NCBI RefSeq assembly: GCF_023921125.1
Contig: NZ_CP099466.1
Location: forward strand, 1 to 64,000
Length of the DNA: 64,000 nt
DNA from: Arthrobacter caoxuetaonis
GTDB taxonomy: Bacteria; Actinomycetota; Actinomycetes; Actinomycetales; Micrococcaceae
Direction: 5' to 3'
Below the pieces are notes generated by a model. It saw only the letters and a program-made list of their open reading frames with translations, made no database searches and was not told where the DNA came from. Position 1 is the stretch's first letter, and every line of letters starts with the position of its first letter. Both the position numbers and the translations under genes were made by a program. Below, in pieces: positions 37,904-45,835 of the stretch.

Positions 37904-38143
37904 ATGGATACCGAGCAGATTCAGTCACGCATCCAGGAACTGGTGGACCAGGAGCAGGCCCTGCGGGAGGCGGGGCCCAACCAGGATCCGGATCAGCACG
38001 CTCAGCAGCTGCGACGGGTAGGCGAGCAGCTCGACCAGTGCTGGGACCTGCTCCGGCAGCGCCGGGCCCGCATTGATGCCGGCGTGAACCCGGACGAAGC
38101 ATCAGTCCGGCCTGTCAGCGAAGTCGAAGGCTACCGGCAGTAG
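37904..38143 (+). CDS. DUF2630 family protein
   Basis: A 79-residue, mostly helical, highly charged protein. QIQSRIQELVDQEQALRE, QLRRVGEQLDQCWDLLRQRRA and PVSEVEGY are the conserved blocks of the DUF2630 family. A coiled coil or helical hairpin is likely. Function is unknown. The ATG at 37904 fits the family N-terminus. It lies 52 bases behind the glycosyltransferase but is probably independent, since the family occurs elsewhere alone. Confidence 0.85.
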   Translation: MDTEQIQSRIQELVDQEQALREAGPNQDPDQHAQQLRRVGEQLDQCWDLLRQRRARIDAGVNPDEASVRPVSEVEGYRQ

Positions 38144-38156
38144 TAGCCTCCTCCCT

Positions 38157-38411
38157 TCACCGCCTCAGCGAACGCATCAGCGTGGCGGCGCCAATCGTCC
38201 GGCGGAAGGGGCTGCGGCCGCGGAACGTCTCACCGGCGGCCCACCACATCATCGATCCCTGGCTGGCCCGGTGAAGCAACGTCCGGTAGCGGGGCGTGAG
38301 CGCCATCGAAGAGGCCGCCCCGAAACCTGCCCAGGCGAGGAGCGGAAGGTTGGGGCGCTGGAAAACGGTCTGCTTGCCGCGACGGTCACGGAAATAACTC
38401 GTAAAGCTCAT
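38157..38411 (-). CDS. Small basic protein downstream of ku
   Basis: An 84-residue, strongly basic protein with no recognised domain. It has a polar start (MSFTSYFRDRRGKQ), a short hydrophobic middle (LPLLAWAGFGAASSMAL) and an Arg-rich tail. It starts four bases after the ku stop on the same strand, so it should be cotranscribed with ku. A link with end joining is only suggested by position. It could also be an unrelated small membrane-associated protein. Confidence 0.6.
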   Translation of the reverse strand: MSFTSYFRDRRGKQTVFQRPNLPLLAWAGFGAASSMALTPRYRTLLHRASQGSMMWWAAGETFRGRSPFRRTIGAATLMRSLRR

Positions 38412-38414
38412 CCC

Positions 38415-39287
38415 TTACGCGCCTTTCTTGGTTTTCCGGCTGGAGGATTTCGCCGCCGGTTTTTTCTCGTCTGGTTCCTTCTTCGTGGCGGTTCCGCTCT
38501 TCTTGCCACGGTTCTTCTCGACGCTGCGGCGAAGTGCCTCCATCAGGTCCAGGACCTTTCCGCCCTCCTCCTCCGCCTCTTCGCCGAAGGTTTCCTGCGT
38601 GTCCAGCGCTTCGCCCTTTTCCAGCTTGGCCTCAATGAGGGTCCGCAGCTGTTCCTGGTATTCGTCGGTGAATCCCGACGGGTCGAAGTCGGAGCTGAAC
38701 GAATCGACCAGCGCGGAGGACATCTCCAGCTCCTTGGCCGAAATGCGGACGCTTTCCTCCAGGGAGGGGAAGGCAGCCTCGCGGACCTCGTCTTCCCAGA
38801 GCAGGGTCTGCAGTGTCAGGACGTCGCCGCGGACCCGCAGTGCACCCAACCGGCTCTTTTGCCGCAGGGAGAACTGCACGATGGCTGTCCGGTCCGTCTC
38901 TTCGAGGGTCCGGCGCAGGAGCACGTAGGACTTTGTGGATTTGGAGTCCGGCTCCAGGTAGTAGGTCCGGTCGAAGAGGATGGGGTCCACCTGATCGCTC
39001 GGAACAAACTCCACGACGTCGATTTCACGGCTTTTCTCCACCGGCAGTGATGCCAGGTCCTCATCCGTGAGCACAACTGTCTGCTCGCCGTCGTCGTAAG
39101 CCTTGGCAATGTTCTTGTACTCGACGACTTCGCCGCAAATTTCGCAGCGCCGCTGGTAGCGGATCCGCCCGCCGTCCTTTTCGTGTACCTGATGCAGGCT
39201 GACGTCGTGGTCCTCGGTGGCGGAATACACCTTCACCGGCACGTTGACCAGCCCGAACGCTATGGCACCCTTCCAGATCGCTCTCAT
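38415..39287 (-). CDS. ku: Non-homologous end joining protein Ku
   Basis: A 290-residue prokaryotic Ku. It binds double-strand DNA ends and recruits the ligase LigD. The family N-terminus MRAIWKGAIAFGLVNVPVKVY is recognised from MRAIWKGAIAFGL, with a zinc-ribbon-like RRCEICGEVV and the core beta-barrel of about 250 residues following. The tail (about 255-290) is Lys-rich, as in other long actinobacterial Ku proteins, and probably binds DNA. I took the ATG at 39287 because it begins this conserved end; an upstream start adds six residues. ligD lies 12 kb away. Confidence 0.94.
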   Translation of the reverse strand: MRAIWKGAIAFGLVNVPVKVYSATEDHDVSLHQVHEKDGGRIRYQRRCEICGEVVEYKNIAKAYDDGEQTVVLTDEDLASLPVEKSREIDVVEFVPSDQVDPILFDRTYYLEPDSKSTKSYVLLRRTLEETDRTAIVQFSLRQKSRLGALRVRGDVLTLQTLLWEDEVREAAFPSLEESVRISAKELEMSSALVDSFSSDFDPSGFTDEYQEQLRTLIEAKLEKGEALDTQETFGEEAEEEGGKVLDLMEALRRSVEKNRGKKSGTATKKEPDEKKPAAKSSSRKTKKGA

Positions 39288-39454
39288 GTACCCAGTGAAC
39301 ACCAAGCAGGCTGAGAGTTTCCAGACTTCGGCACCGCGGCCGATTTCCCGAGGGTCCTTGGCGCTGCGGTGATCCGCCTTTAGCCTATGAGCAGTTATCC
39401 GGCGCTCGGGGCGGTAGCTGACCCATAAGGAACAGCCAATCCGGGAGAAACCCC

Positions 39455-40846
39455 ATGATCCAGGAACAAGACCTAGAGACGCTGCGCGGATTGGTCAGCG
39501 GGATTATCGGCCTGCCGGGCGAAGCCGCCTACGCCGAGGACACTGCGGCCTATAACCTCTCGCAGGTGCACCGGCCGGATGCCACACTGGGAGCGCTCGA
39601 TGCCGGCGACGTCGCCCGGGCAGTCGGATGGGCGGCCGAACGCAGCATTCCGGTGGCCGTCCAGGCAACAGGACATAACGCCGCTGCGCCCATGGACGAA
39701 GGACTGCTGGTCAACGCGTCGCGGCTCCAGGAGGTTGCCGTGGATCAGGAAGCCGGGGCCGTCACGGTTGGGGCGGGCGTTCGCTGGTCCGCGGTGCTGG
39801 AGAAGCTGCTGCCGCTGGGCCTGACAGCGGCGCACGGCTCCAGTTCCAGCGTGGGCGTGGTGGGCTACACCCTCGGAGGCGGGCTGCCTTTGATGGGCCG
39901 GACGCTCGGCTTCGCATCGGACCATGTCCGGAGTTTCGATCTGGTCACCCCCGAAGGCCGGCATCGCCGAATCGATCCGGAGACTGAGCCGGAGCTCTTT
40001 ACCGTGCTGCGAGGGGGCAAGGGAAATTTTGGAATTGTCACATCCATGACACTGGGAGTGGTTCCGCTGGGGGATTTCTACGGCGGGCAACTCGTTTATG
40101 CGGAAGATTCCTCTGCCCGGGTGCTGGAACTTTTCCGGCAGTGGGCACCGACGCTGCCGCGGGAGGCTTCAGTGTCGCTGGCATTCATGCACCTTCCCGA
40201 CCTTCCGTTCCTTCCGGAAGAGGTGCGGGGTACGGCCCCGGTCATCCTGCGCTTCGCGTTCTTTGGGGAAGCACGGGACGCTGATACGCTCCTGGGGCCC
40301 ATGCGGGAAGTGCAGACCCTGCGGGACACCGCCGGCCCCATGGACTACCGGGACGTCGATGCAGTACACGGCGACCCCACGGATCCCGCTCCCGGCATGG
40401 AACGGGGAGTGCTGCTGACGGAGCTCAGCGACGAAGCGGCCGGCGAACTGCTGCAGCAGATTGGCCCGGGTTCCGGGACACCACTGGTCATGGCCGAACT
40501 GCGCCTTCTTGGCGGGGCGCTGGGCGAAGCCCCCGCATTCCCGGATGCCGTGTCGGGACGCACTGCCGCCTTCCATCTCTTTATCCTCGGCGTCGCGGGC
40601 CAGTCCGACGGCGATCCCGTCCAGGCTGCACTGACAAGGCTGGCTCTAGCGCTGGAGCCCTGGGCAGCCGGCAGTCTGATCAACTTCCACGGCCCGGCGG
40701 GGGACGAGACCGACCGTGCCCGGGCCTGGGAACCGGAGATGTACTCCCGGCTCCGGGATGCCAAAGCCGCCTGGGACCCGCAGAACCTCTTCCGCTACGG
40801 CCACGCCGTTCCGCCGGTTGGTTTAATGGAGACGGCATCCGGCTAA
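39455..40846 (+). CDS. FAD-binding oxidoreductase (BBE-like)
   Basis: A 463-residue PCMH-type flavoenzyme with a C-terminal berberine-bridge (BBE) region. QATGHNAAAPM (about 70-80) holds the histidine that usually carries covalent FAD. I see no matching cysteine, so a single covalent bond or none is likely. The rest of the domain is LVTPEGRHRRI and LRGGKGNFGIVTSM, the usual FAD-binding signature, and DPQNLFRYGH closes the protein. Such enzymes oxidise alcohols or amines. The substrate is not evident. The start is an ATG about 80 bases from a possible promoter. soxR follows it by about 40 bases. Confidence 0.87.
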   Translation: MIQEQDLETLRGLVSGIIGLPGEAAYAEDTAAYNLSQVHRPDATLGALDAGDVARAVGWAAERSIPVAVQATGHNAAAPMDEGLLVNASRLQEVAVDQEAGAVTVGAGVRWSAVLEKLLPLGLTAAHGSSSSVGVVGYTLGGGLPLMGRTLGFASDHVRSFDLVTPEGRHRRIDPETEPELFTVLRGGKGNFGIVTSMTLGVVPLGDFYGGQLVYAEDSSARVLELFRQWAPTLPREASVSLAFMHLPDLPFLPEEVRGTAPVILRFAFFGEARDADTLLGPMREVQTLRDTAGPMDYRDVDAVHGDPTDPAPGMERGVLLTELSDEAAGELLQQIGPGSGTPLVMAELRLLGGALGEAPAFPDAVSGRTAAFHLFILGVAGQSDGDPVQAALTRLALALEPWAAGSLINFHGPAGDETDRARAWEPEMYSRLRDAKAAWDPQNLFRYGHAVPPVGLMETASG

Positions 40847-40885
40847 TTTTCGGCCGGTCCGGCGGGGAGAGGCAGGAATCACGGT

Positions 40886-41344
40886 ATGGACTCTCAATCC
40901 CGGGTACGTGATGAACTCACAGTGGGACAGGTCGCTGAGCGAAGCGGCGTCGCCGTCTCCGCCCTGCACTTCTATGAACGCCAGGGCCTGATCCGCAGCC
41001 GCCGGACCGGCGGAAACCAGCGTCGTTTCGACCGCTCGGTGCTGCGCCGGGTCGCGGTGATCCGGGCCGCCCAGCGGGCGGGAATCCCGCTCTCCCATAT
41101 CGCCGCGGTTTTCGCCGAGCTTCCCGACGACGGTGTGCCCGACCAGGATGACTGGCGGCGCATGAGCGCCGTCTGGCGGACCGAACTCGATGACCGGATC
41201 CGGCAGCTGGAGGCACTGCGTGACCGGCTCGGAGGATGTATTGGCTGCGGCTGCCTGTCCCTGGCCGAATGCGGTTTCGTGAATCCGGAGGATGCTTCGG
41301 GGCTGCAGGCACCGGGAGCGCGGATGCTGGAACCGGGTCTCTGA
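40886..41344 (+). CDS. soxR: Redox-sensitive transcriptional activator SoxR
   Basis: A 152-residue MerR-family regulator. The HTH (VGQVAERSGVAVSALHFYE) lies at the N-terminus and a dimerisation helix follows. The [2Fe-2S] cluster ligands are Cys118, Cys121, Cys123 and Cys129 in CIGCGCLSLAEC, the classic SoxR pattern. SoxR is activated when redox-cycling compounds oxidise the cluster, and then remodels promoters with 19-bp spacers. A matching SoxR box and a promoter with such spacing lie right after its stop, in front of the flavin reductase gene. Confidence 0.95.
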   Translation: MDSQSRVRDELTVGQVAERSGVAVSALHFYERQGLIRSRRTGGNQRRFDRSVLRRVAVIRAAQRAGIPLSHIAAVFAELPDDGVPDQDDWRRMSAVWRTELDDRIRQLEALRDRLGGCIGCGCLSLAECGFVNPEDASGLQAPGARMLEPGL

Positions 41345-41345
41345 T

Positions 41346-41376
41346 TTGACCTCAACTATTGTTGAGGTTCTAACGT
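41346..41376 (+). promoter_or_regulatory. SoxR box and MerR-type promoter
   Basis: ACCTCAAC-TATT-GTTGAGGT (41349-41368) is a perfect 8-bp inverted repeat with a four-base centre, very close to the known SoxR box CCTCAAG-N4-CTTGAGG. It sits between a -35 TTGACC (41346-41351) and a -10 TAACGT (41371-41376) that are spaced 19 bases apart, the spacing at which MerR-family regulators act. The ATG of the flavin reductase is six bases after the -10, so the transcript would be leaderless. The site and spacing are visible; activation by the neighbouring SoxR is inferred. Confidence 0.75.
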
Positions 41377-41382
41377 TGAGGC

Positions 41383-41892
41383 ATGACTTCAACGGCAGTA
41401 ACCCATCCCCTCGTTGATGACTTCAAAGACGCCTTCCGCGGCCATCCCGCCGGAGTCGCCATTATTACCGCCGAGGGGTCGGAAGGTCCCGTCGGACTGA
41501 CGGCATCTTCCGTGAGTTCGGTATCCGCCGTTCCGCCGATCGTGGCCTTCTCCCTGGCCTCGGCGCAGGGATCAGCCGGCGTCATCGGGGCTGCGGAAAC
41601 CGTGGTGGTGCATCTGCTCGGTGCCGACAACGCAGAGCTGGCAGCTGTTTTCGCGTCTGCCGGCTCCGAGAGGTTCGGTCCGGACCGTGCCTGGACTCGT
41701 CTTCCCGGGGGAGAACCGCTGCTGCACGGCGTGCCCCGTGCTTTGGTGTGCCGCGTCATGTCACGGATGCAGGCCGGAAGTTCAATCCTGTTAGCCGCCG
41801 GCGTGGAGGAGATCGTGACCGGCCCGCCCGCAGCACCCCTGGTTTACCATGACCGCACCTTCCACCATTTGGGTGACCACTCGGCCCTCTAG
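41383..41892 (+). CDS. Flavin reductase family protein
   Basis: A 169-residue FMN-binding protein of the flavin reductase (split-barrel) family. DDFKDAFRGHPAGVAIITA and PVGLTASSVSSVSAVPPIVAFSLA form its flavin-binding core. These enzymes reduce flavin with NAD(P)H, often for a partner monooxygenase; none is adjacent. The SoxR box and the six-base gap from the -10 to the ATG suggest expression under redox stress from a leaderless message. It converges with argP, leaving three bases between the stops. Confidence 0.88.
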   Translation: MTSTAVTHPLVDDFKDAFRGHPAGVAIITAEGSEGPVGLTASSVSSVSAVPPIVAFSLASAQGSAGVIGAAETVVVHLLGADNAELAAVFASAGSERFGPDRAWTRLPGGEPLLHGVPRALVCRVMSRMQAGSSILLAAGVEEIVTGPPAAPLVYHDRTFHHLGDHSAL

Positions 41893-41895
41893 CTG

Positions 41896-42780
41896 TTAGC
41901 TCTGGCGGAGGTCCCGCCCTGCGGCCCGTGCCAGCGCTTCCGCCACGCGCTCGAGTGCCGGAATCTCCACTCGCCACTGCTGCCAGAAGAGGGGAACATC
42001 CAGGACCTGTCCTGGATCGAGAAGTACCAGGGAGCCGTTTTCCACCAACGGGTCGCTCTGGAGGTCCGGAAGCATGCCCCAGCCCAACCCCAGCCGCACC
42101 GCCTGCAGGAAGTCTGAGGACGCAGGAACGTAGTGGCGCGGCGGCATGACCCCGGACCCGAATCTCTCCTCCAGGAATCTTTCCTGGAGCGCGTCCTTGC
42201 GGTTGAAGACGATCATGGGTGCCAGGGCGGCTGCCTGGGCCGTCCACCCTTGGGGAAACCAGCGGCGGCAGAACGCAGCGCTGGCCATCGGCCGGTACCG
42301 CATGACCCCGAGCGGTGTGGCGGAGCAGCCCTGTACGGCCGCCGGGCTTGAGGTCACGGCTCCCATGGCAGTCCCGTTCCGCAGGCTCTCCGCCGAATGG
42401 TCCTGGTCCTCCAGCGTGAACTCCAGGCTCACGTCCGGCAGTCCCGCCAAGGCCGGAAGCACCCAGGTCGCCAGCGAGTCGGCATTGACCACCAGCTGCA
42501 CACTGGGTGGCCGTCCCTGCTCCGCCAGTCCCAGCCGTTCGACGGCGTCGCTCTCCAGGGCGGCGATTTGCCGCGCCAAACGCAGCAGGACGGCGCCGGG
42601 CTCCGTGGCCGCCACCGGACGGGTACGGCGGACCAGGATACAGCCGGCCCGCACCTCAAGTGCCTTCACCCGCTGGCTGACGGCGGACGGGGTGAGGTGC
42701 AGTGCGGCGGCAGCGGCGTCGAATCCGCCGTGGTCAATGACAGCGCTCAGGGCGCGCAGCTGGTCCGCATTGAAGTCCAT
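41896..42780 (-). CDS. argP: LysR family regulator ArgP/LysG
   Basis: A 294-residue LysR-type regulator. The HTH (QLRALSAVIDHGGFDAAAAALHLTPSAVSQRVKALE, seen as AALHLTPSAVSQRVKAL) is at the N-terminus, and an effector-binding domain follows. The ATG at 42780 fits the conserved MDFNADQLRAL start. Its divergent neighbour is a lysE-type exporter 72 bases away. This is the classic argP/lysG arrangement, in which basic amino acids (lysine, arginine) activate exporter transcription. Confidence 0.93.
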   Translation of the reverse strand: MDFNADQLRALSAVIDHGGFDAAAAALHLTPSAVSQRVKALEVRAGCILVRRTRPVAATEPGAVLLRLARQIAALESDAVERLGLAEQGRPPSVQLVVNADSLATWVLPALAGLPDVSLEFTLEDQDHSAESLRNGTAMGAVTSSPAAVQGCSATPLGVMRYRPMASAAFCRRWFPQGWTAQAAALAPMIVFNRKDALQERFLEERFGSGVMPPRHYVPASSDFLQAVRLGLGWGMLPDLQSDPLVENGSLVLLDPGQVLDVPLFWQQWRVEIPALERVAEALARAAGRDLRQS

Positions 42781-42852
42781 GTTTAGAAATACTAATGTTC
42801 CGTGAAAATAATTAGCTAGGAAGCACGTTCGCGGCCCCCTAACGTAGGGAGC
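42781..42852. promoter_or_regulatory. argP-lysE divergent promoter region
   Basis: The 72 bases between the two starts are unusually AT-rich at 42781-42818, as expected for an ArgP/LysG binding site. A -10-like TAACGT lies at 42840-42845, seven bases before the lysE ATG. The AGGGAG near the ATG is too close for a good Shine-Dalgarno, so a leaderless or very short leader is likely. Confidence 0.5.
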
Positions 42853-43470
42853 ATGACCCCCGATCTCGTTTCCCTGCTCACCGGCTTCGGCAGTGGACTG
42901 GCACTGATTGTCGCCATTGGCGCGCAGAACGCCTTTGTCCTTCGGCAGGGAATCCGGCGCGAACATCTGCCTGCAGTGCTCGCTGTCTGCATCCTCAGCG
43001 ACGCCGTCCTGATCCTCGCCGGAACAGCAGGCATCGGCAGGCTGACCGAATCTGCCCCCTTCCTGGTGGAGGTGCTGCGCTGGGCGGGAGCAGCATTTCT
43101 CCTGGTTTACGCAGGACTGTCCCTTCGGCGGGCTATCCGGCCTTCAGCGCTGCATGCAGCTGGATCAGGGAGCGGATCGATGGCGGCGGCTGTCCTCACG
43201 TGCCTGAGCCTCACATGGCTCAATCCGCACGTGTACCTGGACACGGTGGTCCTGCTCGGTTCGCTTGCAGCCACCCACGGAGCGGACGGCCGCTGGATCT
43301 TTGCTGCCGGCGCCGTGACAGCCAGTGCCGTGTGGTTTACCGCCCTGGGTTTTGGGGCCCGGCTCCTGGCGCCGGTGTTCGCCCGGCCCAGGGCATGGCG
43401 GGTGCTCGACCTGGGGATCGCCGTCTTCATGGCCGTACTTGCCTTCAGTCTTCTCCGGACCCCTGTGTAG
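42853..43470 (+). CDS. lysE: LysE/ArgO family amino acid exporter
   Basis: A 205-residue membrane protein with five or six hydrophobic segments. GFGSGLALIVAIGAQNAFVLRQGIRREH near the N-terminus holds the conserved LysE signature (seen as GAQNAFVLRQG), and LTWLNPHVYLDTVVLLG is the second conserved block. LysE proteins export lysine and arginine. The neighbouring divergent ArgP/LysG gene regulates it in the known systems. Confidence 0.94.
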   Translation: MTPDLVSLLTGFGSGLALIVAIGAQNAFVLRQGIRREHLPAVLAVCILSDAVLILAGTAGIGRLTESAPFLVEVLRWAGAAFLLVYAGLSLRRAIRPSALHAAGSGSGSMAAAVLTCLSLTWLNPHVYLDTVVLLGSLAATHGADGRWIFAAGAVTASAVWFTALGFGARLLAPVFARPRAWRVLDLGIAVFMAVLAFSLLRTPV

Positions 43471-43485
43471 GCGCAGAAGGCCTGC

Positions 43486-44064
43486 TTAGGCGGAGCCCGC
43501 CCGTACCTGTGCGTCAATCAGGATTTCCGCGGCCCGGCGTGCCTGGTGGGCCGGTTCTGCGGATCCGCAAATCGCCGCCGTCGTCTGTGCTCCCTCGGCG
43601 AGCAGGGCCAGCTGGGGGCCGAGCCCCGGAGCCCCGCCGGCTGCCGCAACCAGTTCGTCCATTACGCGCTGGAAAGACTCCTTATGGGCCCGCGTACGCT
43701 GTGCCACGTCGGGGGACTGGCTTCCCAGTTCGCCAAAGGTGTTGATGAAGGCGCAGCCGCGGAAAGATTCCTCCGCGAACCAGCCGGCAAGGTAGTCGTA
43801 GACGGCCAGCAGCTTCTGCCGCGGTTCCGCTGCTTCTTCGATCCTGGCCTGCAACCCGGTAGTCCAGGTGGTATGGCGCCGGTCCAGCACGGCGAATAGT
43901 ATGGCCTGCTTGGACGGGAACAGGGCATAGAGCTTCTTCAGCGGGAGGCCAACCTCGCGCCGAAGTTCAGCCATGCCGACAGCCTGGACGCCGCGCTCAT
44001 AAAAAAGGCGGTCCGCGACGTCGATCACGTGTCCACGTTCGTCCGCTAAGTTCATAGACTCCAT
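43486..44064 (-). CDS. TetR/AcrR family transcriptional regulator
   Basis: A 192-residue TetR-type repressor with an N-terminal HTH (HVIDVADRLFYERGVQAVGMAELRREVGLPLKKLYALFP, seen as LFYERGVQAVGMAEL and KLYALFPSKQAI) and a helical ligand domain. Start choice: the ATG at 44064 follows AGAGAAG; a second ATG at 44055 is possible and removes three residues. It faces a non-heme haloperoxidase-type hydrolase gene, with a perfect palindrome between them, so it most likely represses itself and that gene. The ligand is unknown. Confidence 0.9.
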   Translation of the reverse strand: MESMNLADERGHVIDVADRLFYERGVQAVGMAELRREVGLPLKKLYALFPSKQAILFAVLDRRHTTWTTGLQARIEEAAEPRQKLLAVYDYLAGWFAEESFRGCAFINTFGELGSQSPDVAQRTRAHKESFQRVMDELVAAAGGAPGLGPQLALLAEGAQTTAAICGSAEPAHQARRAAEILIDAQVRAGSA

Positions 44065-44077
44065 TGTACTTCTCTGA

Positions 44078-44986
<909 letters not shown>

Positions 44987-45126
44987 TCCCAAGTCCCCGG
45001 CCCGACTGCCGCAGGGATGGACTACAGTGTGCTCCATCAATGGGGGAGGGCCGGGGAAAGCGGCAGGTCCGGCGGCCAGGACGCGGCCGCCGGCTTCCCC
45101 CCGGACAAGCTAAGGGGACACTGCCC

Positions 45127-45573
45127 ATGACCAGCAGGCAGAGCGACTTCGATCCGCGTTATGACGCCGCCTTCCAGCGTGGAGGCGGGGACGGCGGGAC
45201 AGGCATCCAGCGGTTTACCGCCGAGGCTCCCCAAGTTGTGGAGATCAGTGACGTCCCGGCAGTATCGCACCCCACCAGCGCTCCTCCGCAAGTCTGGGTG
45301 GAACTTGAGCGGCGCCAGCGCAAATACCGTCTCGCGGCCTGGGGCCTCGCGGGCGGACTGGTGGTGCTGGGCCTCTTTGGGCTGTTCGCGGACCTCATCA
45401 TCCCGCCGGAACCGGCAGAGCCGCAGATGAACTACAGCGGGTATATGAACGAACCGTGGACCATGAGGCTCCGCTATGCGGCACCGAACCTGATTATGCT
45501 GGGGGTAATAACCGCCATCGTCCAGGTCGTCATCGAACAGATGCAGGCTTTCCGGATGCGGATGGGCCGCTGA
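45127..45573 (+). CDS. Uncharacterised two-segment membrane protein
   Basis: A 148-residue protein. The first 65 residues are polar with Gly- and Pro-rich parts. An amphipathic ELERRQRKYRL stretch precedes a membrane segment (about 70-92), a Pro-rich linker, and a second membrane segment (about 118-138) with Met- and Arg-rich end. A good Shine-Dalgarno (AAGGGGAC, about 45112-45119) supports the ATG at 45127. I do not recognise the family. The next gene, a 73-residue membrane protein, may share its operon. Confidence 0.65.
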   Translation: MTSRQSDFDPRYDAAFQRGGGDGGTGIQRFTAEAPQVVEISDVPAVSHPTSAPPQVWVELERRQRKYRLAAWGLAGGLVVLGLFGLFADLIIPPEPAEPQMNYSGYMNEPWTMRLRYAAPNLIMLGVITAIVQVVIEQMQAFRMRMGR

Positions 45574-45613
45574 AGGCCCAAGCCGGGCATGGCAAGCCAA
45601 GCGAGGAGAATCA

Positions 45614-45835
45614 ATGAGCGGGAAAAAGTCTTTCCAGGACCTGACGTCCGACCAGAAAAAGGGTCTCGGGATCCTCTCGAGCATCCAGTTCCTGCTGGCA
45701 GGCGCCGCGCTCGTGGACATCTGGCGCCGTCCGGGCAGTGAAATCAACGGTCCCAAAGCTGCCTGGAGCGCAGCCTGTGCCGTGAACTTTATTGGCCCGA
45801 TCGCCTACTTCGTGTTCGGGCGCCGCCGGAACTAG
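45614..45835 (+). CDS. Small membrane protein, PLDc-N-like
   Basis: A 73-residue protein with a polar start, one hydrophobic segment (about 20-38), a DIWRRP motif and a second segment ending GPIAYFVFGRRRN. The pattern KAAWSAACAVNFIGPIAYFVFGR resembles the membrane part of phospholipase D N-terminal (PLDc_N) proteins, which is a weak but plausible match. Function is unknown. It ends on CTAG, the same four bases on which the convergent L,D-transpeptidase gene ends. Confidence 0.7.
   Translation: MSGKKSFQDLTSDQKKGLGILSSIQFLLAGAALVDIWRRPGSEINGPKAAWSAACAVNFIGPIAYFVFGRRRN

Noticed and set aside
39455..40846. 6-hydroxynicotine oxidase, given the Arthrobacter-like host
   Set aside because: The flavin domain matches the wider BBE-like family, but no nicotine-degradation genes are in the window and substrate residues cannot be told.
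42781..42852. Lysine riboswitch upstream of lysE
   Set aside because: The gap is only 72 bases and the -10 lies seven bases before the start codon, leaving no room for an aptamer.
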